DNA of 64,000 bases, from positions 1,612,001 through 1,676,000 of the forward strand of contig RCSZ01000004.1 in the NCBI GenBank assembly GCA_014898425.1, read 5' to 3'. This document shows, in pieces, positions 28,082 to 39,436 of the stretch; position 1 is the stretch's first letter; each line of letters begins with the position of its first letter. Below the pieces are notes generated by a model. That model was not told where the DNA came from. It worked only from the letters and a program-made list of their open reading frames with translations, and did not search any database. The position numbers were made by a program, and so were the translations under genes. The stretch comes from Botryotinia globosa. Taxonomy: Eukaryota; Ascomycota; Leotiomycetes; Helotiales; Sclerotiniaceae.

Positions 28082-29225
28082 ATGTCACAAAATGCATTAT
28101 TACGTATCTGTCGTCCCAAGCACTTTTCATTGATGACGTCAATGACATTTGCCAATGCATCCCACCGAAGCGTCTGCAGAATTCCATCCCGGAGCACTTC
28201 CTCCATAATGCCATATCAAAACCATATGAAAAGAATCTCCAATCCTCAATTTCAGCATCCTTCAAATCACTTCTCAGCCTCTACAACCAAAATGTCTGAT
28301 ACCAACAAGAACTTCCTTTTGAGCAATGTGTTTAATGTCAAGGGCAAGGTAATTCCCCTCTTCTTTATATTGAAATGGATATGAGACTCACAGGAAGCAG
28401 GTGGCCCTCGTGACAGGTGGCGGATCAGGAATTGGCTTGATGGCAACTCAAGCGCTGGCTGTGAACGGTGCCAAAGTATATATTGTGGGGCGGACCGAAG
28501 AAAAGCTTGAGAATGTTGTCAAACACCATGGTCAAAACATTGAGGGAGAACTTATCCCCATCGTTGCGGATGTCACCCGCAAAGACGAGATTGCTCGTGT
28601 GGTAAAGGAGATTGAATCCAAGGAGAAATGTCTCTGCATCTTAATCAACAACGCCGGAATCTCTGGAGCTACACAGCAAACGGAAGCGAAGACTGCGGAG
28701 GAAATGAAGAAGAATCTTTTCGATGATGAGAGTTCGACATTCGATGATTGGTGCAATACCTACCGTACCAATGTTCCTCAACTATTCTTTATGACCACAG
28801 CTTTCCTTCCCCTGCTCCAGAAGGCTTCGGATCACCAATATGGATATTCCGGAACTGTTATTAACATCTCCTCGATTTCTGGTATGGTCCAATCATCACA
28901 GCATCATTTCGGATACAACGCCAGCAAAGCTGCAGCTATCCACTTGACAAAGATGTTATCTTCGGAAATCGCGGGCAATGGATTGAAAATCAGAGTCAAC
29001 AGCATTGCACCGGGTGTATTCCCTAGTGAGATGACAACTGGTGGTGAGAGTGGACAGGATCAGAAGAGTCACATTGAGAAGGAGAAGTATGAGAAGGTTC
29101 CTGCCAAAAGACCTGGCAAGGATGAAGACATGGCCGGTGCGATATTGTTTGCGGCTACCAATCAGTACTTGAACGGTCAGACCGTGGCTGTCGATGGTGG
29201 ATATATCTTGCATGCTGGTGCTTAA
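28082..29225 (+). CDS. Short-chain dehydrogenase/reductase (SDR), possibly mitochondrial
   Basis: Two exons: 28,082-28,348 and 28,401-29,225, joined by a 52-bp phase-0 intron (GTAATT...GCAG), giving a VKGK-VALVTGGGSGIG junction. Classical SDR, Rossmann NAD(P)-binding: TGGGSGIG glycine motif, INNAG strand-4 motif, and a YNASK catalytic Tyr/Lys pair preceded by the catalytic serine in ISSISG. The C-terminus VDGGYILHAGA is usual for the family. Substrate cannot be read from sequence; relatives are often named rhamnolipid or 3-oxoacyl reductases. The ATG at 28,082 gives 363 aa with a 70-residue Arg/Ser-rich, acid-poor leader that looks like a mitochondrial presequence. The ATG at 28,292 (MSDTNKN) gives a typical 293-aa cytosolic enzyme. 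Both are in frame; I list the longer one. The next gene lies 1.5 kb downstream. Confidence 0.88.
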
Positions 29226-30734
29226 TGAGCTTATGAAAGGTGGTACGTGTACGATATATTTATATGATAATGATGGAATGATGGGTATCGGTACTCGGAA
29301 TCAATCAATGTAAAAAGTTAGCTTTTTCAGTATCTTTCACCATTCTCAAGTGCCCAGATGAGACAACAATCGCTTCGACAATCACAATCTTCCGACACTA
29401 CCGGCATGCACCTCCGACCTCGAGGCTGGGTAGATCTTCCTAGATGATCGTGCCATCAAAAGAAAAATACATTTGGGAACCAAAAAGCAAACGATGCATA
29501 AACTCAACGACTTAGTAGCACACTATCCCCATTTGAAATTAAGGTTTCGTGGATATCATTGGATGGTCGAATCTCTCACGCGGGAATAGGAAATAGGACA
29601 ATGATCTTATCTCAAAAGGGCTTAGTGCGATACGTACTTTTTGAGTTCATGTGGCTGGATATCTATTTTAAAGTATATGCTAGCACCTGGGCTGCACACA
29701 TTCTAACCAATTGTTTCCTTTATCGTTCCCTGCTTTCATATCGCCCGGGTACGTAAAGCGTCCAAGCTGATCTTCACATGCAATTGAAGAAGTCATATCC
29801 CTTTTGTGCTTGGTAGATACTGCCAAACTAATCAAAGGTTTGTATTCAATCCTAGCCAAAGATCTGAATCCGATGCTTGCATCGTCGAGGTAGATATGAA
29901 TCTAGCTTTCCCAAGCTTACCCCTCATCATTCAAGTTTCATCTGAACCCAAACAAACTTGTCTGGAGATGAGGAATTGCCGTTTTGATAGGGAGTTTCTG
30001 ATATGGAGTTTCTGATAAGTGGTATAAACCTGTTGTTGAATCCAGCTTTACTGTTGGTGTTGTTGAGATAATATGTTGAGTCTAGCTTTCGGATGTCGAT
30101 CCGTCTACTTAAGTAGCTAGAGTTTAGTGTCTGACCCACTGAACCCGTTGGGTATGAGCGGTTCGATCCGGTAGGTAGATTTAGCGCAAATTCCAGTATT
30201 CTATGAACTTGTTCCCCTGGAGTTGGCCTCGAAAGTGGAGTGAATATCAGACTTGGACGCAGGAGAGTGACCTTTTCTTTTCAGGGGATTGATCGTCCGA
30301 AGAGGAAAACAAAGAAGCAAGCTTCTACTCTACCGGCATTGCAAACGAAATCCGGCAATGCAATAGAACCCCACCATGAGAAGATGCGATTAAATAAATC
30401 ATTTGTCTCTAAACACGAGGCAACGATTGCGAATAGAATCAGAGAAGCCTTGTGCAATCGATCTGGTCGGAGAAAATCGACCTGAATTATACTTTCTTCT
30501 GTAGTTGTGTTCAGAGTTAGAAGCCGAAACCTCTTTGAGTTAGGGGGATCAATGCCAATACACTTGGTAAGCACGTATGTGATAGATGTCATATTTGACG
30601 ACTAGTGCTTAGTTAGCTTGGAACGTAGTGAACAAAGATACGCTCTTCCCCCGGCTCCTGGTCTATCACACTTGAACATTCCCAAACTTCTCTTCGCACT
30701 TCTCCAGCATAATTCTAAATACCTTTTCATAGAG
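29226..30734. other. Intergenic region
   Basis: 1.5 kb between the dehydrogenase and the next plus-strand gene. Frames of 65-100 codons exist but none has a recognisable domain or good start. A GGTTCGATCC string near 30,153 resembles a tRNA B box but no cloverleaf could be built around it. Confidence 0.55.
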
Positions 30735-31478
30735 ATGTCGACGTATTACCACGGCGCCCTCAAGGTAGAATGCTTCATCAATCCCCAGTCACAAGCACGC
30801 TGGCATCTTGCAGCCCCTGCCTCCGGACTTCACCTTGCATCTACTCGAGATGACTCCCCTTTACCACCGCCTTCCTCTGAATCTTCCTGGCTCACTGTCA
30901 ATAAGAGGGGCAGGGGATACCTGATGTGTCTTGCTTCTGGAAAGCAAATCCGATTGAAGCGCAGAAGCTTTTGTTTCTCAACTCATCAGAGATTATCTTT
31001 CAATTATACTGCTTCTGAAAAATACCCTGAGGGTCGGGAACTTTCGGGAAAATACATATGGAAATACCAGAAAACGACAATGCAATACTTTTTAACGAAA
31101 AAAGGCGAGTTGCGAGTATACGCTATGATGGCTTTTGATCCGAATTGTTTTAACGGGGTTTCTGGCAAATTTCACATGTATGACAAGTATAATATTGTCA
31201 CGTCAGAGGAGCCCTCTGACAATGCTGAAGGGGAATTGGACACTTTCATCTATTTATCAATTCTTGAGCTGCTTCTTTACCAAGAGAACAAGACATTGGG
31301 GTTCCACGCAGGCAACAAAACAAGAGAAGACGACGTGATGGATTGTGGATGCTTGTGTCATTGCATTCCTGGGAAGTGTACTTGGACCAAGTTCGGGGCG
31401 AAAATGAAGGATATGTTCAATGTTACAGTCAGGGAAGTGAATGAAGATGAGAAAGACTTGCCCAATTACTCTTCGTAG
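30735..31478 (+). CDS. Hypothetical protein with cysteine cluster near C-terminus
   Basis: Single-exon frame of 247 codons from ATG 30,735 (MSTYYHGALKVECF) to TAG at 31,476. The frame is open further upstream without an ATG, so the start could be different or a 5' exon may be missing. I do not recognise the family. Visible features are a Ser/Pro-rich stretch near residues 40-52, a basic patch KQIRLKRRSF, an aromatic-rich middle (KYIWKYQKTTMQYF) and a C-terminal CGCLCHCIPGKC cluster of five cysteines plus a histidine, compatible with metal binding. No signal peptide or membrane segment is evident. Codon use and lack of stops suggest a real gene. A 14-bp tandem repeat starts 4 bases after the stop codon. 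Confidence 0.55.
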   Translation: MSTYYHGALKVECFINPQSQARWHLAAPASGLHLASTRDDSPLPPPSSESSWLTVNKRGRGYLMCLASGKQIRLKRRSFCFSTHQRLSFNYTASEKYPEGRELSGKYIWKYQKTTMQYFLTKKGELRVYAMMAFDPNCFNGVSGKFHMYDKYNIVTSEEPSDNAEGELDTFIYLSILELLLYQENKTLGFHAGNKTREDDVMDCGCLCHCIPGKCTWTKFGAKMKDMFNVTVREVNEDEKDLPNYSS

Positions 31479-31482
31479 GTAA

Positions 31483-31594
31483 TGTTCCAGGGCTACTGTT
31501 CCAGGGCTACTGTTCCAGGGCTACTGTTCCAGGGCTACTGTTCCAGGGCTACTGTTCCAGGGCTACTGTTCCAGGGCTACTGTTCCAGGGCAAT
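31483..31594. repeat. 14-bp tandem repeat, eight copies
   Basis: Eight head-to-tail copies of CTGTTCCAGGGCTA, essentially perfect, the last one changing to GGCAATTG. The array starts immediately after the stop codon of the preceding gene, so it probably lies in its 3' untranslated region. There are no spacers; this is a minisatellite. The high identity suggests recent expansion. Confidence 0.95.
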
Positions 31595-32784
31595 TGTTCA
31601 TTTTATAGAGGCAGTCGAGGGCGAATTGTCTTATGGCGCAAGGATATGAGAGATGACCATAATGATAAGATAGAATGGACATCTGGTATGCCTGGTTGGG
31701 GAATTTGTTGATGGCTTTCAGCAGTTCATAACGAAGTTAATCTAATAATTTTCATCCTGACTGACTGTCCCGAACTATCGCCGTAAAGATCCAAATTATG
31801 TGATCTAATTGCATAGAATATTTCAACAGTCACAATATAGTGCCCATATAGTGCGGGATTATCATGGAGACTTGCGTACTAGGTAGCTACTATGTAGAAC
31901 GTTGACATGGAATTTGAGTGGAAGAATAAACAAGGCTGCTGTGATTGCGAAATCTTTCTATATTCACGCTGTCTCTGGTCGGAACAACCGAGAGGAAAAG
32001 AGATAATATGATGGACAATACTTTAGACCGTGATAATCGACCTGTAATTTTCTTCGATCACAGCCTCACAGCTCATGACCAGTTCATTGCATAAGGACAT
32101 CAAGATAGCTAGAAATCATTGGCCATACTATACAGATGCTTTTTCGTATTTCCAAATAAAGGTAGTATTTGCCCATCCATGATGCAACACTGAGACAGTG
32201 TTGCGCTACAATCTGAGTCAGGGTTTCCAACATCAAGGACTGCTGTTCGATAACCTGAGCCTTTCAACTTCCAAATTTAATAGTAACATTCAGATGGCCT
32301 TAACTTTTTAACTCATCTTGAATATTGAAAGTCACACCCAACATTTCAATCCAAACTACTGGGCACCCTGCTCTTGTCTATGTGCTATCCTCTCAGCGAA
32401 GTGGAACTTTAGAACCGCACAATTTGGTGACCCATTCAAGGTTTTGCATCGAATGAACGATCTTGATACAGGCGCACTTGCACCTTAGCAATTAGATAGT
32501 ATGTTAGGAACATATAGAAGCAACAAATAGTCAATGAGTCTGAAAATCCTTGAATGATGCTTGATGTATTAAATATACATTCATGTAATAATTTCAGGCG
32601 AGGACGATAATACCTTTGAAAGCCCCTGTAGTACAGCGGCCGCTAGCGCTGTTTAAATTCACGACGCGTCTCCTAAGCAACCCCTACAATTGTCGACAGT
32701 CCATTTGGTCTCCATTATAAATCTGCCAAAGACATGAATGATTTCCTAGACGCAAAGAAAGTCTAAAGTCGCCCTTTCTTGATT
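31595..32784. promoter_or_regulatory. Intergenic region and ORC4 promoter
   Basis: 1.2 kb without a supported gene. Near its end lie an AGCGGCCGCT perfect palindrome at 32,635-32,644 within a larger ACAGCG...CGCTGT inverted repeat (32,633-32,652) and an ACGCGT hexamer at 32,664-32,669. ACGCGT is the MluI cell-cycle box bound by MBF at G1/S genes in yeasts; it sits 116-121 bases upstream of the ORC4 start codon. Functional use here is inference. Confidence 0.5.
32664..32669. promoter_or_regulatory. ACGCGT (MCB-like) element upstream of ORC4
   Basis: Perfect MluI cell-cycle box, palindromic, about 120 bp upstream of a DNA replication initiation gene. In yeasts, MBF uses this motif to activate replication genes at G1/S. 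The hexamer also occurs by chance elsewhere in the window (18,823 and 57,050 regions), so the argument rests on position and gene function. Confidence 0.45.
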
Positions 32785-35678
32785 ATGTCACCACCAGAAC
32801 CGTCAAGTACACGGAAACGCCTTAGATCTCGTATATCAGATGAAGCCGACGAATTATCCCCTCTACCTGCAAAATCGCAATCATCTGCAGCGAAACGTCA
32901 AAAGGTAGATGTGCCTACCTCCAGGCTTGGTGGTATCTCGGGTCGGTTCAAGAAACTGCTTGGATTGAGCGTTAAGAAGGAGACTGAAGATAGTGCAGAC
33001 GAATTGGGCGAGGATATCTACAATTTTAAGGTTACGGATGACGAGGAAGAGAATACAAATGCATCAGGGAAAGCAAATACCAAACCGGTAGCGAGAAGCA
33101 CCAAGGCGGCAAAGTCAACAGCGAAGGAAGTGGTCCCCCCTGTGAAACGTGGTCGTGGGCGACCGCCTAAGAATAAAGAATATCTTGAGAAGGCGAAAGC
33201 ATTATCACGACAAGCTATCCAAAATGAATCTACGAAGAACCAGCAGAATAAGGACATTGAAGCTAGTAATGAAGATATAGAACCTGCGGAGAGATCTACA
33301 ATGTTGTCCAGCAGTCAATCGACGCGATTCTCTAATTCAAAAGACGTAGCTTCAAAGGCTCGAGGAAAGACCACTGAAATACCTGGATCCAGCACACCGA
33401 AACGTGGCCGGCCAAAGCGGATAATAGATGGTTTCGCAGATCCAACGGCCGCGATTCCAAAAGGTATCCTAACTCCTAGCAAGTCTAGAAATTCAACAAT
33501 AAGGAAGAGTGTTGCATTCGATGAATCCGGCAAGGATAATTTAGAGGGGTTTAAAGATATTCCGGTAGGTAAAATCATTCACGAAGCAGGCTGCTTATCG
33601 TCGGACGATGTTGCAGATATGAACGTCATGTGTGCTAACCAGAAAATAGTCTGAGGCACACCTCAAGAATCTACAGGCCAAGACCTTACCGTCCACGTCG
33701 CGTTCGATTGATGGTGGTTATTATGAGGACGACGATGAAGGCGCTGTTTGCGAGATCTGTACAAAACCTGATTCGGTAGCTCCGAACAAAATTATATTTT
33801 GCGATGGATGCCCGCTTATTGTGCATCAGAAATGTTACAGTGTGCCAAAAATACCCGAAGGAGATTGGTTTTGCAAGAAGTGTCAAAAGGCCAGAGTAGC
33901 AGCAGAGGCAGCGAGAGCTGCTCAAAATGATGATGTGAGCGACTCTGATGACGAAATATCATGTGCTGTTTGCGAAGGATTGGATTCAGAGAAACCGAAC
34001 GAGATTATTCTATGTGAGAAATGTGATTATGCCGTTCACCAATCTTGCGGCAATATTCCTAGGAAACCTCGGGGTGAATGGCTTTGTAAAACTTGCATTT
34101 CTGATGTAGATCATAATTTACTCGATGGGGAAGCAGACTTGGTTCCAATCTCAAATGAAATTCCCGGCATCGAGGGGTTTGAAACCCATCTGAAAACAAT
34201 GCAAAGAGCATTACTGAATCGCCTTACCGGAGAGAAACGTCTAAAAATCCAGGGCCATGAAGATGACATGCATAAGGTACATCAGCTCGTCGAACAAACA
34301 GTTTTGGCGGGCGAGGGTAACTCTATGTTGATTATTGGTGCAAGAGGTTCTGGAAAGACTACCGTAAGATTCATACCGATATTCTTAAACGTTAAGCTAA
34401 TTCATGTGCAGCTGGTTGAAACCGTAATTTCAGATCTTGGAAAAGACCATAGACAGAAATTCCATGTCGTTAGACTTAATGGATTCATCCATACTGACGA
34501 TCGGCTAGCGTTGCGCGAGATATGGAGACAGTTGGGCAGGGAAATGGAAGTTGAAGATGACTCTAATGGCAAGGTAAAGATCTGTGTGTTTTAATATCAT
34601 GCCTGCGTTAACAATTCATACAGATTAATAATTATGCCGATACATTGGCCTCTCTTCTGGCTTTACTCTCCCATCCATCGGAGATATCAGAAATCGAGAC
34701 AGACCACGCTGCTAAATCTGTTATCTTTGTACTAGACGAATTTGACCTATTCACGACACATTCTCGACAAACTTTACTATATAATTTATTCGACATAGCA
34801 CAGGCCAGGAAAGCGCCTATTGCTGTACTTGGTCTAACCACCCGTGTGGATGTAGTCGAGAGTCTAGAAAAGAGAGTCAAAAGTCGATTTAGTCACCGAT
34901 ATGTTCATTTATCATTACCTAGAAGTCTTCCAGCATTCTGGGAAGTATGTAAACAGGGCCTCATTGTCGACAGCAATGATTACGATGATGAGAGGTTTGA
35001 TATCTCGACGCCTGGACAAAAAGAGTTCCTATCATTTTGGCAGAACATGATTGAGGTAAGGTCTTATATTTTCTATCACATTCATATAACTAATACTGCA
35101 ACCAGAAACTATACAATAAAGACAAAAGTTTTAAGCATCATATTCAATCAAATTTTTACTGCTCTAAATCGGTGCCCGCATTTTTTACCTCCTCGATTCT
35201 TCCCATATCAAGTCTTTCAATGCAGAACTTCCCATTGCGTGGCCAATCATTTTATATGGATAACATGGCACTGTCAGCTCCGGACTCTAAACTCCACATC
35301 CTTCAGGGTCTATCCGAGTTGGAACTCGCTATGCTGATAGCTGCCGCACGACTTGACATTATTCTAGACACAGATACTTGCAATTTCGCAATGGCTTACG
35401 ACGAGTATAGCTCCTTGACATCAAGGCATAAGATACAGACATCAAGCACTGGAGTTACAGCTTTGGGGGGTAGTGCTAAAGTATGGGGGAGGGATGTAGC
35501 TTTGGGGGCTTGGGAAAGATTGGTAGATTATGATTTGCTTATATCTGCAGCTATCGGTGCGGCACAAGTGGGTGGAACTGTAGGTCGTATGTGGAAAGTA
35601 GATATTGCATTGGAGGAAATTCCCGGTAGTGTGGAGGGTTTGACTGGGGTCATGCTTAAGTGGTGTAGAGAAATATAA
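32785..35678 (+). CDS. ORC4: Origin recognition complex subunit 4 with AT-hooks and two PHD fingers
   Basis: Five exons (32,785-33,564; 33,650-34,363; 34,412-34,573; 34,624-35,055; 35,106-35,678) with four phase-0 introns of 85, 48, 50 and 50 bp encode 886 aa. The N-terminus is basic and disordered with two AT-hook cores, RGRGRPP at 122-128 and PKRGRPKR at 205-212. Then come two complete C4HC3 PHD fingers: C294, C297, C311, C314, H319, C322, C335, C338 and C365, C368, C382, C385, H390, C393, C406, C409. An ORC4-type AAA+ ATPase follows: Walker A GARGSGKTT at 490-498 (K496), Walker B VLDEFD with D590/E591, and an ORC4 C-terminal winged-helix region. ORC4 is part of the hexamer that marks replication origins and loads MCM. 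S. pombe Orc4 also has N-terminal AT-hooks that bind AT-rich origins; PHD fingers usually read histone H3 tails. The AAA+ assignment is strong; roles of the extra domains are inferred. Confidence 0.9.
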
Positions 35679-36388
35679 ACTCGGTGTCAACCCATCCATC
35701 CATGACGCCATATTTACAATGTCGGTATTGGTCGACTTTTTTCGCCATGTGGTGAAATGTAACACGAATCGCCCTGTTTGTGAGGGAAAATTTGGTAAGC
35801 TGATCGGTCTGCGGATGCTGGCATATTTCTATGGTCATTAGTCTCCATTTAGACATCTGTGGGAGACAACGTCCAGCTTTTCTTCTAGGATTTACATTTC
35901 GACCCCAAACGCTCGGGTCAGAAACAGGCCAATCCTAGAAAGAGCTATATTGATGTATTGCGTTTGTACTTCCACAGGATGGCTCGAAAACTGTTACGGA
36001 CAAGATGATTATTATCTTAATCCGCAGATGGCTTCTTAGATGGCCATTACCGATTACGCAGAGTCCAGTCGGTGAGTTTTGAATTGATAAGCGTGCAACG
36101 CAAAACACTTTACCTACAATGAAAAAAGATGCAGATTCTCTGCATGACCATAGTTCAGTCGAATTATGGCTTGATACAACATTTTTTCATTTCATCCAAT
36201 AAAGCATATGCGGCCGGTCAGCCTCACTGCGATAAGTTTGTAGCGGGGAAACAAGGCAGCATACATCTACTCTGATTGCCTGGGGGTTCCAATTCCCTTT
36301 TCAACTCGACCTTACCATTCGAAGATCTCATTCAATCCCTTCATTTCACCTAGACCATTAAATTCCTGCGCGGGAAGATACAACAAGA
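35679..36388. other. Intergenic region
   Basis: 710 bp between two plus-strand genes: ORC4 3' end and the promoter of the proline-rich protein. No coding frame or RNA gene is supported. Confidence 0.6.
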
Positions 36389-39300
36389 ATGGAAAAGATT
36401 GCAGCGACAGATGTAGTGGACCTAGACAGCATCTTAGCTTATGCTGGACGGCTTTCTTTCGTTTTTCATAGATATCGACTGCTCTCTACGGAGAATGAGT
36501 ACCTTATACCTAGTGTTGTTGAAGAACATATTAGCATTCTCAGTTCCACCATTGGTACTCTCAACGAAGTTCTTGGCCTTTTGAAACGAGAAGACGCTGG
36601 TAAAACCCAGAATCACGTCTTCAGCGACGATGGCCTTCAATTCGTGAATTTGCTGGTAGAAGAGTGTGCGAAGGTCTTGGGTAAGATTGTTCCTACAGCT
36701 ACAAAAGCTGCTCAGAAGGTGGAACGAAAGAAGGCCCGAAAAACAGGGAAGAAAGCTAAAGAGAATATCATTGCGCCTGTGGTGTCAACGCAATTGAAGC
36801 TTGACGAAGAGAAGTTCTTGAATGACCTCGAGACTGCAGTGTGGCATCGTGTAGACAACGATACCCACGCCTACCTAGAGCGGTTCAGAAAGGTCCAATT
36901 GCATCTTCTCTTAGTACGCCAAGTTATTACCGTCGGCTCGCTTTTAGGAGATCTGTGAGTTTGAAACGTTCCATCGAGAAACAACCACTTACCAAATATA
37001 GATCTTCTGGAAAAGTTGATATCGAAAAGATCGTCCTCTATCACGAACGTATCAACCGCACCTTCGATCTAGTTTGTAGATCTTCACCAAGTCGTCGTCG
37101 AAACTTTCGTTCCAGCAGTAGCTCTGCGTATACGCTGAGTGGGTCGGATAGTGATAGTGATCTTAGTTCGGTTATTTCTAGGAGAAGACCACACCCGAAT
37201 TCCGCGACATACTATCCTCCGCCTCCTCCACCATTTCCGCTTGCAGGCAGATGTATTCCTCAGCCCGCATTGAGGGTTGTAAGAACTGCCCCACCAGCTC
37301 CATCCCCTGCCATGGCAGTCATGCCAAGACCACCGACTCCAAATTCTACGTCTTCCCCAATATTTATTGACTTGAATGTGAGTAAATTCCCCGAGACATA
37401 TCCGGGCTTCCAGCCACTTCCTCTGCCTCTTTTCACAACAATCAACCCTTTCTTTAAAGCCCATATTGTATGAGCCCCTACGGAATACCTTTGCACGTGT
37501 GCTGATAGTGATTAAGACCAACCCCCCCTCATACGAGAGCCACAGAGGTTCCACTTCGCAGCCATCGAAGCAAGCATTGCCATTAATACATTCCCCAACA
37601 TCTCCAAGAATATTACCGGATGAGAAAGGCGAGGATAACAAGGCAGATACAGTAAAAAAGGAGGAAGAGGAGCAAGTAGTAAAAAGAAACGCGGAGTGAG
37701 TTCTACGAAGAATTGATGACTGCAACTTTCCTAGTACTGATGATGACAGGCCCCAAGCACCAGAAGGCCAACTCTTCAATTCTCCCCACAACCGTCTTAG
37801 CTTCAAGATCAAAAGTCTTTTTCGAAGCAGGGAGTCTCTTGCTGCTGAGATGAAAAAAGTCTTGGAAAGTACTTCAAGCGTACTCGACGCTTTTCTCATT
37901 CAAGGTTACGATGTTAGGCCAATCCCTCACTCAGCCTTTCACAGCTTGGAAGCCACGCACATGCGTACGATTTTAAGCCAATTGAAAGACAACAGCTGGC
38001 TTGAGACTTTCAATAATCTGACGAGAGTCGAACACAATACCCTTGATGTTGCTCTGTACCCTTGTGGGCAGACAAAATTGCGTCGAGAGGTAGTGGTGCT
38101 TAAGGGTTTGCAAGAGAATAAAAACAATGTATGGATGCGTCTCATTGCCAATAAGTCTGTCACTCCTGTCTTACCACAGCATTCAAACGACCGAATCATA
38201 TTAGCCATCGTTCGAGAGCACCTGGATGATGGCAAACAAATAAGTCCAAAACCTCGAGGAACTACGGGAAATTCTGTACAGCGCTTTCCTGTGCCTCTTA
38301 CATTTCCAGGGTTTTCTCAATCAGGTCCACCGCCTCCTGGAGTGTTATCAGGTCCCCCTCCCCCTCCTCCCAGAGGTATGCTATATTCGCCTCAGCCTCC
38401 GCCTCCGCCTCCTGCTATGCTCCCAACAATAAGACCTCCTCCAATGACAGCTCCCAGGGGCCTTGGTAGTCCTCCACCTCCGCCCCCACCTCCGGCCCCT
38501 AGATCACATTTCAATTCAACCCAAGCCTACATCTACAGCGATGCTGAAATAATGGTTGCTCTCACAACATACGCTGAGTACACGCTTCGACAAGCCGAGC
38601 CTGACGAACCCAGTCTGCTTCGCACATGGTCCAAGATAATCATTACCCAAGAGTATAACACACTTGCCGACATCGTCGCTCGCGTGAATTCATTCAATAA
38701 ACGTGGGAGCTCCGTTATCAATTCTCAAGTCCGTCTCACGGATCAACAAGCTATTCACATAACTCAGATCTTGGAAGATCTTCAAATGAAAGAACGAGAC
38801 CACAGGTTTGAATGGTGCTGGGTGGAACTAAGTCTTCACAATAGCATGGGGGAAGTGGATCTCGCTACGCGCGGTCATGCAGCTCAAACTGCAACTATGA
38901 TGCATTTGATCGCTCGAAGGTCTCTGAAGAGAGAGTATAAACCTTTTGAGGTTTATAATCTGCTTGTAAGAGGACCACCACGCCCAGGTTTCAATAATGG
39001 CCTTCTTCCACGACCAGGTCCACCAGTCGGATTACCGCCACCAATGCCTGGACCGCCTCCACCACCTCCACCGCCACAGCCTGTAGCACCTCCAGTCTTC
39101 ATTGATCGCTTCTGGCCACGACCAAGAGGCAATGGGAGAGCTAGGGATATAAGTATGAGTGATCCCGATGATTCCGGTAGCCCAGGGAGTGATAGTGATA
39201 CCACTTATGACAGTAGAATCAGACGAGTGAGAAGAACACGTCGCAATGATAAACGTATGGGTCGACGTTATGCTGATAGTGAAATCTCGGATGATAGCGA

Positions 39301-39436
39301 CGATGAAGAAGATGTCATTAAGATTCCGATTATTTTGAAAAGGGGCGATGATGTGGTCAAAAAGCTTTTGGATCTTTGGACACCGAATACGGGAGATGTT
39401 GAAAAGTCAACGGGCAGAGTGAGTGAGAGTTCCTAG
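36389..39436 (+). CDS. Proline-rich, largely disordered protein of unknown function
   Basis: Four exons join in frame: 36,389-36,954; 37,002-37,377; 37,460-37,695; 37,750-39,436 (introns 47, 82 and 54 bp), for about 954 aa. The last acceptor could instead be at 37,734, adding five residues. I do not recognise the family. Residues 1-190 are predicted helical with a Lys-rich stretch (KVERKKARKTGKKAKEN). Next comes a Ser/Arg and Ser/Asp region, then repeated polyproline tracts of four to eight prolines, many as PPPPPPP or GPPPP, like the profilin/SH3/WW ligands of formin FH1 regions, but no FH2 domain follows. Two folded-looking segments lie between them (for example IMVALTTYAEYTLRQAEPDE). The tail is acidic and basic alternating (SDDSDDEEDV). 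It could be a cytoskeletal or signalling scaffold; that is a guess from composition. It could also be two genes, but the strong GTGAGT donors argue for one. Confidence 0.7.

Noticed and set aside
30120..30180. Possible tRNA gene around a GGTTCGATCC string
   Set aside because: No acceptor stem, D arm or anticodon arm could be paired around it.
31483..31594. CRISPR-like array
   Set aside because: Eight contiguous 14-bp copies without spacers, in a eukaryotic genome; it is a minisatellite.
32633..32669. Cloning-vector polylinker (NotI, NheI, AfeI, MluI sites close together)
   Set aside because: The flanking DNA is ordinary fungal sequence leading straight into ORC4, with no vector backbone; overlapping palindromes explain the sites.
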